Assembly: GCA_964420035.1 (NCBI GenBank)
Contig: CAYQQR010000064.1
Span: 1 to 14,910 of the forward strand
Direction: 5' to 3'
Source of the DNA: CAYQQR01 sp964420035
GTDB taxonomy: Bacteria > Bacteroidota > Bacteroidia > Bacteroidales > SM23-62
DNA: 14,910 nt
The first letter of the stretch is position 1, and every line of letters starts with the position of its first letter. Position numbers and translations under genes: made by a program. The notes under the pieces were generated by a model that was not told the origin of the DNA, searched no databases, and was given only the letters and a program-made list of their open reading frames with translations. Of the stretch, positions 1 to 8,283 are shown piece after piece.

Positions 1-103
1 TTGAGACGCTGAGACCTTGAGACGCTGAGACCTTGAGACGCTGAGACCTTGAGACGCTGAGACCTTGAGACGCTGAGACCTTGAGACGCTGAGACCTTGA
101 GAC
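1..103. repeat. Left tandem array of 8-bp units (16-bp higher-order repeat)
   Basis: Two 8-bp units, gctgagac and cttgagac, alternate without error to give a 16-bp repeat of about 6.5 copies. The array runs in from the window edge, so its true left end is unknown. There are no spacers, so it is not a CRISPR. The same 8-bp core recurs at 11909-11932 and 14757-14910. Confidence 0.95.
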
Positions 104-208
104 TATAATACTAACCGCAACCATGCGCCCATATCTCTGTATTACCGGTCGCTCTGACAACGTACAAAACAGGTCATAAGGATAAAATGAAGTTTTTGAA
201 ATCATTTG

Positions 209-250
209 TGCCAAATTTTATAACTTGGCATCCCATCTGAATTAGCTTTG
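209..250 (+). promoter_or_regulatory. Inverted repeat and promoter-like box upstream of the GH2 gene
   Basis: TGCCAA at 209-214 and TTGGCA at 225-230 form a perfect inverted repeat with a 10-bp AT-rich spacer, a plausible operator half-site pair. TAGCTTTG at 243-250 matches the Bacteroidota -7 box TAnnTTTG, but no TTTG box sits at the right distance upstream (TTG at 225-227 leaves only about 15 bp). Use as a promoter would leave a very short leader before the ATG at 265. The inverted repeat is directly visible; its function is inferred. Confidence 0.3.
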
Positions 251-264
251 TGAAACCCTGTATT

Positions 265-3200
265 ATGAGTAAAAAGCGAATCATTATTGGATTGTGCATC
301 CTGTTTTCCGGCTATGGATCAACAGCACTGTATAGCCAGAGAGAAATAATTGCATTCAATCATTACTGGACATTCAATTACCTGCCAGATTCAGATATGG
401 ACACTTCATTTTTTACCAGCAATCCGGAACAGGAAGGTTGGATCAATATTTCCCTGCCTCATACCTGGTCAACCTATTATACAACCGGTGAACGCCATCC
501 ATTCATTAAAAATGCTTCTGAACGTCTGGATCCATACTGGTGGAAGGGATGGGGTTATTACAGAAAATCATTCTCGATAATGAAACCGGATGAAAACGAA
601 AGATTCTTTCTGGAATTTGACGGGGTACAGAAATACTGCCAGCTTTATGTAAATGGGAAATATATAGGTGAACATAAAGGCGGATACAACAGTTTTTCTT
701 TTGATATTTCTCATGCCGTGAAAAGCGGGAAGAACGATATCTGGCTGGCCGTGTCCAACCTTCGCAACGATCCGTTTGGAGGAATTCCTCCCATGTCTGC
801 CGGGAACTTTAATGTGTACGGCGGCATATACAGGGATGTCCGATTTGTAAAAACATCCGATATCTATATCCCTTACCAGGGCAATTACCAACATGAAGGA
901 GGAACATCTGTTAACACTTCCGTATCGGATAGCGCCAGGGCCATGATCCATGTTACCAACTACATAAAAAATGACCGGCGAAAAAAAGTCAGGACAACAG
1001 TAATAAATACTGTTTCCGACCCGGGCGGGATAGAAGTCATGTCAATAAAAAGAGTGGTATCTCTCCCGCCCGGGCAAATAACTCCCGTTAACGCCACCAG
1101 CAATTCGATTGACAATCCGGAATTGTGGAGCCCTGATAATCCGGCTGTTTATAGCCTGAAAACTGAAATTTTCAGAGGAAAACAAAAGCTGGATACCTAT
1201 ATTTCTTCTTTCGGTATCAGATGGTTCCACTGGGACTATGAAACAGACAGCTTGTGGTTAAATGGCAGTCCTGTTCACATACATGGAACCAACCGTCATC
1301 AGGAATACCCGTGGCTTGGAGATGCAATTCCTAAATGGCTCACACGAAGGGATATGTTGGACATTAAAAATAATCTTGGACATAATTTTATCCGCGCGGC
1401 ACATTATCCCAATGACCCATATCTATACCATCTTACTGATTCCCTCGGACTCATCTCTGTTGAAGAAGTTCCGAATATAAAACACATTGACTTCGGAGAG
1501 AAGATACAAAAACAAAACCTTAAGGCCATGATTCGCAGGGACCGGAATCATCCGTCTATCCTCTTCTGGAGCATGGGTAACGAAACCAATGATGCAGCAG
1601 ACAGCAAGTGGGCATGGGCGGAAGACACTACGCGAATCCTTCACCAGAGAAAAGCCGAGGGGTTTGGTGATTTCGTAACCCATGACCATACAAATCTTGA
1701 TATGGAAAACCTGTTAAGGGTAAGCGTGCGAGGATGGTATAATAAGGATGTAAAAAATCTTGAACCAGCCAATAGTCCGGAAATTCCCAATAGTGGACAA
1801 TGGGCAGGAACGGAAGAATGGCAGCACAAAATGGCCCGGGTAGAAGGGGGAAGTATCAGGGGAAGAATCGATCAGAATATCGTGGTCTGGTTGTACGAGG
1901 ACCACGGATGCGACAGGGTATATCCGAACGCACCATTAAAACACCTGAACTACAAAGGTTGGGTGGATGCCTATCGGGTTCCGAAGTACATGTATTATCT
2001 CTGGCAGGCCAATTATGCCCCCGGTCCAATGGTAAAAATTATGCCGCATTACTGGAGAAAGAAATACCTGGGAACAATTCAGGATCTGACTGTTGATTCA
2101 AACTGCGATAAAGTGAGACTTCAGGTAGGTGCTAAATCTTATGGCTATCAATATCCCGGAAAAGAGAACTTTCACAGTGTCACATTCAAAAATATTCTCA
2201 TTGAAGACGAAACAATGGTAGCAACCGGCTATTTAAATGACCGCGTTGTTTGCACGGATACATTATATATGGCAGGAGAAGCTGCAAAAATCAAAATCCA
2301 TGCTGAATACAATACCCTACTCGCGAATGATGCCGATGTCGCACTGATATGGGCAGATATACAGGACGAGTTAAATCATCCGGTACCTGGTGCAACTCCC
2401 GATCTGGAATGGACTGTAACCGGCGAGGCTGTTTTATTGGGCCCGGTCAGCTATCAATCTGACATTGACAAAACTTCGTCGGAAGAGGGCGAGGGTTATG
2501 TTGATGCTCCTGTATTCAACATCATCAAAACGACAAATCAGGCCGGGGAGACCAGGGTGATTGTCAGTAGCAAAGGCCTTGCTTCTGACACAATCTATCT
2601 GGCTTCAAACACATACACTCCCAAAGCAACCCGGATATCCGAAACCGGAATTGAATTGGAAAACAAATCGATCCGTAAAAGACCGGATACTTCCGAATCA
2701 TTTGTTGTGGACCAATGGATTTCCCATATCGGCACCAATACAAGGATTGGTAAAACGAATCGTGCCACTTACCGTGAGCACCTCGAAGAATGGTTGACAA
2801 ACAACAACAAAGGTGTTGATACCGAAAGACCCGAATTTAAATATATGGTGGAATCTCTTGATAATTATCTGCATAAAATGGAAGGTGAAATTATAGCAGA
2901 TGACTTCAACTTCATGGCTGACCGTTTTAATGAAGTCTATTCTTTCAATAATTATCTGTCAGATTTACACCTGCACAAGGAATTCACAGACTATATCACC
3001 CGCTACTATGCTGAAAAAATACTTGTTGAAGCTGGTAATTATGATCTTGAAAATGCATATGAGCTCTATACAGAATATGCCCGCGATAATAAAATTGCAG
3101 AATTCCATTCACCGGACCGTCTGAATCCTGAAGGAAGTTCGGAATATATGAGAATTACCCATAAGTCCATATTCTACACGAAAGACCTGATGGTTGCCTT

Positions 3201-3366
3201 AAATCAGATTATTGAGGATTTTGAAACACTCTCGGTGAAGGAGACTGAAGCATACATCCGGGAATTAATCATACTTAATCCAGGTCTCGTGAATACGCGC
3301 AACAACAAGGTAAGTGTAGCAATGGAAACTCCGATAATGTTGCCAATTCCAGCAGAACTCTTTTAA
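265..3366 (+). CDS. Secreted glycoside hydrolase family 2 (beta-galactosidase-like)
   Basis: A retaining exo-glycosidase that probably removes a beta-linked sugar from oligosaccharides outside the cytoplasm. The ATG at 265 is preferred over the in-frame GTG at 250, because it starts a clean signal peptide (MSKKRIIIGLCILFSG, cleaved after about residue 25). Numbered from this ATG, the 1033 residues show the GH2 order: jelly-roll sugar-binding domain (about 55-195), Ig-like domain (about 215-320), TIM barrel (about 325-635), then beta domains to about 840. The acid/base is E440 in WSMGNE; the likely nucleophile is E545 in VVWLYEDHG, 105 residues on. The last ~170 residues look mainly helical and match no module I recognise. 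The GH28 and esterase genes downstream suggest a role in uronate-rich polysaccharide breakdown. The family is secure; the substrate (galactoside, glucuronide or other) is not. Confidence 0.93.
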   Translation: MSKKRIIIGLCILFSGYGSTALYSQREIIAFNHYWTFNYLPDSDMDTSFFTSNPEQEGWINISLPHTWSTYYTTGERHPFIKNASERLDPYWWKGWGYYRKSFSIMKPDENERFFLEFDGVQKYCQLYVNGKYIGEHKGGYNSFSFDISHAVKSGKNDIWLAVSNLRNDPFGGIPPMSAGNFNVYGGIYRDVRFVKTSDIYIPYQGNYQHEGGTSVNTSVSDSARAMIHVTNYIKNDRRKKVRTTVINTVSDPGGIEVMSIKRVVSLPPGQITPVNATSNSIDNPELWSPDNPAVYSLKTEIFRGKQKLDTYISSFGIRWFHWDYETDSLWLNGSPVHIHGTNRHQEYPWLGDAIPKWLTRRDMLDIKNNLGHNFIRAAHYPNDPYLYHLTDSLGLISVEEVPNIKHIDFGEKIQKQNLKAMIRRDRNHPSILFWSMGNETNDAADSKWAWAEDTTRILHQRKAEGFGDFVTHDHTNLDMENLLRVSVRGWYNKDVKNLEPANSPEIPNSGQWAGTEEWQHKMARVEGGSIRGRIDQNIVVWLYEDHGCDRVYPNAPLKHLNYKGWVDAYRVPKYMYYLWQANYAPGPMVKIMPHYWRKKYLGTIQDLTVDSNCDKVRLQVGAKSYGYQYPGKENFHSVTFKNILIEDETMVATGYLNDRVVCTDTLYMAGEAAKIKIHAEYNTLLANDADVALIWADIQDELNHPVPGATPDLEWTVTGEAVLLGPVSYQSDIDKTSSEEGEGYVDAPVFNIIKTTNQAGETRVIVSSKGLASDTIYLASNTYTPKATRISETGIELENKSIRKRPDTSESFVVDQWISHIGTNTRIGKTNRATYREHLEEWLTNNNKGVDTERPEFKYMVESLDNYLHKMEGEIIADDFNFMADRFNEVYSFNNYLSDLHLHKEFTDYITRYYAEKILVEAGNYDLENAYELYTEYARDNKIAEFHSPDRLNPEGSSEYMRITHKSIFYTKDLMVALNQIIEDFETLSVKETEAYIRELIILNPGLVNTRNNKVSVAMETPIMLPIPAELF

Positions 3367-3370
3367 TTCA

Positions 3371-3405
3371 CCTTCGCGTTCCGCTTCGGTGTACGAGAAG
3401 GAGGA
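3371..3405 (+). promoter_or_regulatory. Intercistronic hairpin overlapping an AGGAGG site
   Basis: CCTTCGCGT (3371-3379) can pair with ACGAGAAGG (3393-3401) with one mismatch, and CCG/CGG (3381-3383 with 3387-3389) stacks inside. The 3' arm runs into AAGGAGG at 3399-3405, a good Shine-Dalgarno match, but this lies about 20 bases before the GH28 ATG, too far for normal use. There is no U-run, so a terminator is unlikely; a processing or attenuation hairpin between co-transcribed genes is possible. Confidence 0.35.
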
Positions 3406-3425
3406 TTAAAATAAAATATAATATA

Positions 3426-5027
3426 ATGACCGAAAAGCTACTGCTAATACTGCTTGTGCTCTCAAGTCAGCTTGTTAATGCACAGGTGCCGGAAAAAATT
3501 GCGCCTTTTGTAACACCGTTCGGTGAGTTCCAATTTGAAAGACCACGGTTTCCCGATAACAAAGTTAGCATAGTCGAATTTGAGGCGCGGGCCGGTGGTG
3601 AATTTAAAAATACCTCTGCCATAAAGGATGCGATAGAGTACCTATCGGAGCAAGGTGGCGGGATGGTTGTCGTTCCTGCCGGACAGTGGCTTACCGGGCC
3701 CATAGTCTTAAAAAGCAACATAAACCTTCATCTGGAGGAGGGCGCTGAGCTTCTGTTCAGCCAGGATTTTAACGATTATCTGCCGGCAGTATTAACCAAT
3801 TACGGGGGTTCTGAGGTCTATTCTTATTCACCCTTTATTTATGCATTCAAGAAGGAAAATATAGCGCTTACAGGAAAGGGGGTTTTGAATGGTCAGGGGA
3901 AACCCTGGTGGGAACAGCGCTATAAAGGAAAAGTAAGAGGCAACGAGCTGCTGCAGGAAATGAACGAAAAAGAGGTACCGGTTGAGGAACGGCGTTTTGA
4001 TAATCCGGACTATTTCCTTCGTCCCGTTTTTTTCGGGCCCCTGTACTGCAAGAACATCCTTGTGGAGGGAGTGACGTTTAAATACGGCCCTTTCTGGACC
4101 GTTAACCCGAGTTTTTGTGATCATGTCATTGTACGGGACATATACGTGCTTACGAATGGCCATTATGGCGATACCCCCAACGGGGACGGTATCAACCCCA
4201 ACTCCTGTTCCAATGTACTCATCGAATACAATACGCTGGATACCGGCGATGATTGTATTACGATCAAATCAGGGAGAAACAAGGACGGAAGAAGGATTGG
4301 AATGCCGAGTAAAAATATTTTGATAAGGCATAATAAAGGCCTTCAGGGCCATGGAGGAATTGTAATTGGAAGTGAAATGTCGGGCGGTGTTGAAAATGTA
4401 TACGCGCATGACTGCAGATTTAACGGTACAGACCGGGTAATCCGGATAAAGACAGCCCGGGGCAGGGGTGGTTATGTAAAAAACTGCTGGTTTAAAAACA
4501 TTTCAGCGGATACCATTGAAAAGCAAGCGATCAGAATAAATATGATGTACACGGGCGGCGACCGCCTGCCGGCCCGTGAGGTTGATCAAACTACACCAGT
4601 GATTGAGAACCTTCACTATGAAAATATTACATGTGATTTTGCTAAGGGGAATGTTATTCAAATAGTGGGAATTCCTGAAATGCCGGTGAAAAATATAAGC
4701 TTTGAAAATTTAGTTCTGAAGGGAAGAAATGGGATGGTAATGAGCGATGCAAAAAACCTTAGGTTCGAAAATTTATCCATTTCCAACCTTAGCGGACCGG
4801 CCACGGAAATTTCCCATAGTGACAGCATTTATATCAATAATATTAAGATTGATACCACAGATGAAAGCAAAATTCCGTTTATTTTTAAAGATGCAACCAA
4901 CCTGAGCCTTCAGAAGATAGTGCATAACCATAAAGGAGATTTGGTGCATATCACCGGCTCTCAGGATAATATCGTCATCGACAAGAGCATACCTGAGAAT
5001 AAAATAAGGAAGGAGGCGATTAAATAG
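3426..5027 (+). CDS. Secreted GH28 polygalacturonase-like pectinase
   Basis: An inverting glycosidase of the right-handed parallel beta-helix type that hydrolyses alpha-1,4-galacturonosyl or related pectin linkages outside the cytoplasm. The 533-residue protein starts with a signal peptide (MTEKLLLILLVLSSQLVNAQ). The four GH28 signatures are present in order: NGDG at 252-255 with D254, GDD at 274-276 with D275 and D276, GHGG at 308-311 with H309, and RIK at 340-342. All catalytic aspartates and the substrate-binding Arg/Lys are therefore intact. The N-terminal segment from about residue 45 has the usual leader (DAIEYLSEQGGGMVVVPAG). Length is normal for bacterial exo-acting GH28 enzymes. It lies 59 bp after the GH2 gene on the same strand, so the two are probably co-transcribed. 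Exo- versus endo-action, and homogalacturonan versus rhamnogalacturonan specificity, cannot be read from sequence alone. Confidence 0.96.
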   Translation: MTEKLLLILLVLSSQLVNAQVPEKIAPFVTPFGEFQFERPRFPDNKVSIVEFEARAGGEFKNTSAIKDAIEYLSEQGGGMVVVPAGQWLTGPIVLKSNINLHLEEGAELLFSQDFNDYLPAVLTNYGGSEVYSYSPFIYAFKKENIALTGKGVLNGQGKPWWEQRYKGKVRGNELLQEMNEKEVPVEERRFDNPDYFLRPVFFGPLYCKNILVEGVTFKYGPFWTVNPSFCDHVIVRDIYVLTNGHYGDTPNGDGINPNSCSNVLIEYNTLDTGDDCITIKSGRNKDGRRIGMPSKNILIRHNKGLQGHGGIVIGSEMSGGVENVYAHDCRFNGTDRVIRIKTARGRGGYVKNCWFKNISADTIEKQAIRINMMYTGGDRLPAREVDQTTPVIENLHYENITCDFAKGNVIQIVGIPEMPVKNISFENLVLKGRNGMVMSDAKNLRFENLSISNLSGPATEISHSDSIYINNIKIDTTDESKIPFIFKDATNLSLQKIVHNHKGDLVHITGSQDNIVIDKSIPENKIRKEAIK

Positions 5028-5122
5028 TGCATTTTATAACGTGCTTTTGACGTGAAAGGTTCATTGCTCGAGCAGATGAAATCATTAAAAATGATTATAA
5101 GCGGGTCATCTTCTTTTATTAA

Positions 5123-5130
5123 TAGATTTG
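5123..5130 (+). promoter_or_regulatory. Candidate Bacteroidota -7 box (TAGATTTG)
   Basis: TAGATTTG is an exact match to TAnnTTTG. No convincing -33 TTTG lies upstream; the sequence there is T-rich. If used, it would give a leader of about 210 bases before the lipoprotein start at 5351. Confidence 0.25.
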
Positions 5131-5244
5131 ATCACTAATGTATAATTTCATTAGTCTCCGGCTGGAATATAAATAAAGATAAGGTGCTCCTCATGTGGCC
5201 GATTTATTATTCGCGAAAACACCTGTTACAGGAGTAAAAATACA

Positions 5245-5325
5245 ATGATAAAATTTGCCGGACAGGCGGTTTTTTCACAGATAATGAATTTGCAGAATCA
5301 GGAAACATACAATAGTGAAAATTAA
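5245..5325 (+). pseudogene. Possible transposase N-terminal stump (DUF4372/IS4-like)
   Basis: A 26-codon reading frame opens with MIKFAGQAVFSQIMN, which recalls the F-x-GQ-x-VFSQ start of the DUF4372 domain at the N-terminus of many Bacteroidota IS4-type transposases. AGGAG at 5231-5235 stands about nine bases before the ATG, better than the site of any real gene nearby. The match stops after about 15 residues, and the remainder runs to a stop overlapping the next gene's upstream region. It is either a decayed IS remnant or a chance or leader peptide. The similarity is recalled, not searched. Confidence 0.35.
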
Positions 5326-5350
5326 AGTTGAAAACCAAAATAATAATCAG

Positions 5351-7741
5351 ATGAAGTATTTATTACCTGCATTGCTTATTCTTATTGCTATTGGCATAAC
5401 AAGTTGCGTGCAGAAAAGCACGAATGAAATTCCTCAGAAAAAAAACAGGGAAGTCCTCGAACATCTTCTTGTTACATTTAAATCAAATATAGAAGGTGAA
5501 GTTCCCGTGGAACATCCTATTTGGGAAAGCTGGTTGCGCAGAACCGGCGAATTGCCTCCTGATTTTGATCAGCTTCCAACCAATGCCTTTCCTCCTGATT
5601 TACTAAGGTTTGAAAATGGTAATCCGGTAACCGATTCAGTTGAATGGTTAAGCAGAAGACAGGAGATAACAGATGTGCTGAAAAAATATAATTTGGGCAA
5701 CTGGCCCCCGCACCCGGAAAAAATTGCAATAAAGTATCAGGATTCGATAGCTGAAGAGACGGACGTGTACATAAAACATAATGTTCAACTATGGTTTGGT
5801 CCATCCGTTACTTTAGTTGAATACGCTCAAAGGAGCCAGCCCTACAGCACCGATCTTACACCCGAAAACAGAAGAGACCGATCTCATCAGACGCTTGCAA
5901 TCCTGAACGTGGAATTATTTATTCCGAAAGGAGAAGGTCCGTTCCCTGCAATTATAGAACCTGGTCCTGTAAGGCCCAGGGACCTTACAAGACTTGAACG
6001 CGGGTATATCGTGGCCCGCTTTAGCAGACTGGATGCGGACTATATCGCTGCAGTTTATACTGACTACGGGTGTAACCAACTGGAATGGTGGGGTTACGCG
6101 GCAGCAAGATGTGTTGATTTGCTATATTCGAGAGATGATGTTGATAAATCAAAAATAGTTCAGGCCGGTCACTCACGTGGAGCCAAACAAGCCATGATTG
6201 CAGTATTGATGGATAGAGAAAGAGTGAATGCTTTTATTAACAGTCACCCTGGAACAGGTTCAGGCTCTTACAATTTATGGAGATATGCAACCGAAAAATA
6301 CGGGGGCGAACATTTGGAAAATAGCTCCCGGCGGTTTCCTTATTGGAATAATCCCCGTATGCTATTTTTTATGGGAAGGACAAATAAATTACCTTTTGAC
6401 AGCCATTTTTTGCAGGCATTGGTAGCACCAATACCCACGTTAATGGGAACAGGTGAGCGTGATGAAGTAGGTCAGCCCTGGGGTGATCAACAATGTTACC
6501 TGGCTGTGAAAGAGGTTTATAAACTACTTGGTAAGGAACAAAACCTGGGATTCTATCCTTCCCCGGGTGGGCATACAGTGACACCTGAGATGGTTGACGA
6601 CCATTTAGACTGGCTGGACATGCAATTTGGCCGCAAGCCCTTCACTTTCAAAGAGAATCTAATATATACTTATACCTTTGATGACTGGCAGGAACTTACA
6701 GGTGAGGAACTGAATAAGGATGAATTTCCTGAAAAAGATTTGGATGATATTCTTCTAATGCCAAATGGTGGAAAAATAAATAAAACAGACCAATGGGAGG
6801 CGAAAACGGAACATATAAAAAATCAGATAATATCAGTTATCGGGAATTTGCCGGCCTACGATAAAATTGAAAAAATCACCATAGAAAACGAGCGAACCTT
6901 CAGGGAAAATTATATAAAAGCCGATATACCGATTGATGATAAACTTACGGCTCATATAACCTACCCTGCTGACAGGAGTGAGAAAATGCCTGTCGTGATT
7001 TACCTTCATGCTTATCTGGACGCGAATGGTTATGATTGGCCGAGGAGCTATTTATACAAGTCAACCCCGGGAGAGAGATTAGCTCAAAATGGTTTCCTGG
7101 CAGTAGAGTTTAATCAATTTGGTTATGCCAATCGTAACCGTGATAGTGGTATTGAATTTTATGAAGAAAATCCGGAGTTGTCGGCTTTAGGGATCATGAT
7201 TCAGGATGTCAGAAAAATTATTGATGCATTAAGCCTTACAGAACTGGCTGATAAGGATAACATTATGGTTGCCGGCTATTCTCTTGGCGGAATGGTTGGT
7301 TTGTACTCAGCAGTTTTTGATGAAAGGATTAAGGCAGTTTCAACCTCCAGCGGTTTTGGTTCTATGAGAATGGATGTACATGGAAGTCAAACAGAAGGCA
7401 TTAAAAGATACGCTCATCTCCGGCCAACGATCCCGAGACTGGGATTGTTTTCGGGCAATGAGAAACGAATTCCTTATGATTTTCATGAAGTGCTTGCACT
7501 TATTGCACCACGACCTGTTCATATATTGGCTCCAAAACTTGATCAGGATTGGTTTTATGATGATGTTACAATTTGTTATCGTGAGGCTAAAAAAGTTTTC
7601 AAACTATTTGGCAAAGAAGATAATTTGGTTTTGAACAGTCCAAATGATTTCAACAGATATCCGCCTGAATACCAAATGACGGTAAATGAATGGTTATCAG
7701 CGATTGCAACGAAACAGATGCATTCAGGGTTTTATGAATAG
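5351..7741 (+). CDS. Two-domain alpha/beta-hydrolase lipoprotein, CE15-like N-domain
   Basis: Probably a surface or periplasmic carbohydrate esterase acting with the GH28 and GH2 enzymes. The ATG at 5351 gives a lipoprotein signal (MKYLLPALLILIAIGITSC, lipobox ITSC); the upstream GTG at 5315 would only add a polar tail. Total length is 796 residues. Domain 1 (about 80-425) resembles CE15 glucuronoyl esterases: nucleophile S275 in GHSRGAK, the LPFDSH motif at 347-352, and H408 in GGHTVTPE. Domain 2 (about 470-790) has nucleophile S644 in GYSLGG and a matching IPYDFH motif at 707-712. A gap-free alignment from these motifs to each domain's end (shared features NL, PE and WL) puts N768 opposite H408, so the second catalytic histidine appears lost. 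Domain 1 may cleave uronate esters; domain 2 may bind or use another mechanism. The hydrolase fold is secure; CE15 assignment is moderate. Confidence 0.78.
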   Translation: MKYLLPALLILIAIGITSCVQKSTNEIPQKKNREVLEHLLVTFKSNIEGEVPVEHPIWESWLRRTGELPPDFDQLPTNAFPPDLLRFENGNPVTDSVEWLSRRQEITDVLKKYNLGNWPPHPEKIAIKYQDSIAEETDVYIKHNVQLWFGPSVTLVEYAQRSQPYSTDLTPENRRDRSHQTLAILNVELFIPKGEGPFPAIIEPGPVRPRDLTRLERGYIVARFSRLDADYIAAVYTDYGCNQLEWWGYAAARCVDLLYSRDDVDKSKIVQAGHSRGAKQAMIAVLMDRERVNAFINSHPGTGSGSYNLWRYATEKYGGEHLENSSRRFPYWNNPRMLFFMGRTNKLPFDSHFLQALVAPIPTLMGTGERDEVGQPWGDQQCYLAVKEVYKLLGKEQNLGFYPSPGGHTVTPEMVDDHLDWLDMQFGRKPFTFKENLIYTYTFDDWQELTGEELNKDEFPEKDLDDILLMPNGGKINKTDQWEAKTEHIKNQIISVIGNLPAYDKIEKITIENERTFRENYIKADIPIDDKLTAHITYPADRSEKMPVVIYLHAYLDANGYDWPRSYLYKSTPGERLAQNGFLAVEFNQFGYANRNRDSGIEFYEENPELSALGIMIQDVRKIIDALSLTELADKDNIMVAGYSLGGMVGLYSAVFDERIKAVSTSSGFGSMRMDVHGSQTEGIKRYAHLRPTIPRLGLFSGNEKRIPYDFHEVLALIAPRPVHILAPKLDQDWFYDDVTICYREAKKVFKLFGKEDNLVLNSPNDFNRYPPEYQMTVNEWLSAIATKQMHSGFYE

Positions 7742-8063
7742 TTAATTACATGCTTAAAGCCTATACAGTAAAGATCATGGCTCATATCTTCCGGTTTTGA
7801 AAGGCACCAATACTTTGATTACCTGTATTTTAACATAGCCAGGGGAAACCTCCATCACGATAATTTACTTCTCGTCCGGATCCCCAACATCTGTGATTTC
7901 CGCCATTATAGCCAGAGAGTTCGCGGGCCGGCTGCCCCGCGCTGGTGTATTCAAGCCTTTCAGGCTGTTGCTGCTGTTACCAGGCCTACGCCAGAGACTT
8001 CGCCAGGGCTTCATCTCTCAAGAAGGCTTTGCACCTACGCGTAAGCTTCGGCCGCACGCTGAC
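7742..8063. other. Intergenic region with no supported gene
   Basis: No convincing gene is present. The first ~150 bp are plain AT-rich sequence without an obvious terminator after the esterase gene. From about 7920 the base composition rises and low-complexity hairpin-forming fragments appear (for example ggcctacgccagagacttcgc near 7982, similar to cctacgccaaggcttcgg near 11569), leading into repeat module A. Confidence 0.6.
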
Positions 8064-8237
8064 GGAGGACGCGGAAGAGCATGAGGGATTCAGGATTGAA
8101 TTAACCACCCCCCTTTTTGCTGGCGCGAAAAGTATCCCTCCTTGAAAAGGAGGGGAATTCGTAATTAATTGATAATCAATTTATCTCCCCCGCTCCACAC
8201 GGTGGAGAGGGGGCCGGGGGGAGAGGAAAAAAGAACA
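8064..8237. repeat. Repeat module A, copy 1 (double-hairpin element)
   Basis: A 174-bp segment nearly identical to 11585-11759, in the same orientation, differing by a handful of substitutions and one indel. It carries two strong hairpins around an AT-rich middle (attaattgataat). One is TCCCTCCTT/AAGGAGGG with a gaa loop near 8130-8153. The other is CCCCCGCTCCAC/GTGGAGAGGGGG with an acg loop near 8187-8213, with one mismatch. It has no coding capacity and resembles the dispersed REP-like hairpin elements of Bacteroidota intergenic DNA. Confidence 0.9.
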
Positions 8238-8283
8238 ATAAAATGCTGGATAACAGAAAGGGCCGAAACGGGAGGTGGTGTTT

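Larger units (their letters stand above)
5028..5350. other. Intergenic region before the esterase gene
   Basis: This 323-bp, AT-rich gap holds a TAGATTTG box, a CCTGTtACAGG palindrome (5222-5232) and a transposase-like stump at 5245. No tRNA or strong terminator is visible after the GH28 gene. The gap makes a separate promoter for the downstream lipoprotein gene plausible. Confidence 0.5.

Noticed and set aside
1..103. Possible CRISPR array at the window ends
   Set aside because: Units are contiguous with no unique spacers, the period is 8 bp, and no cas genes are present.
250..264. GTG start five codons upstream for the GH2 gene
   Set aside because: It would place extra residues before an otherwise textbook signal peptide beginning at the ATG at 265, and the GTG overlaps a promoter-like box.
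1423..1905. Several minus-strand frames inside the GH2 gene
   Set aside because: All lie opposite the catalytic barrel of a confident gene and carry no motif.
5315..5350. GTG start twelve codons upstream for the esterase lipoprotein
   Set aside because: It adds a polar Asn/Gln-rich stretch before a complete lipoprotein signal that starts at the ATG at 5351.
7893..8145. Overlapping + strand frames of 63 and 66 codons
   Set aside because: They run through low-complexity sequence into repeat module A, have Arg/Leu-rich composition, and both copies of the module do not keep the frame.
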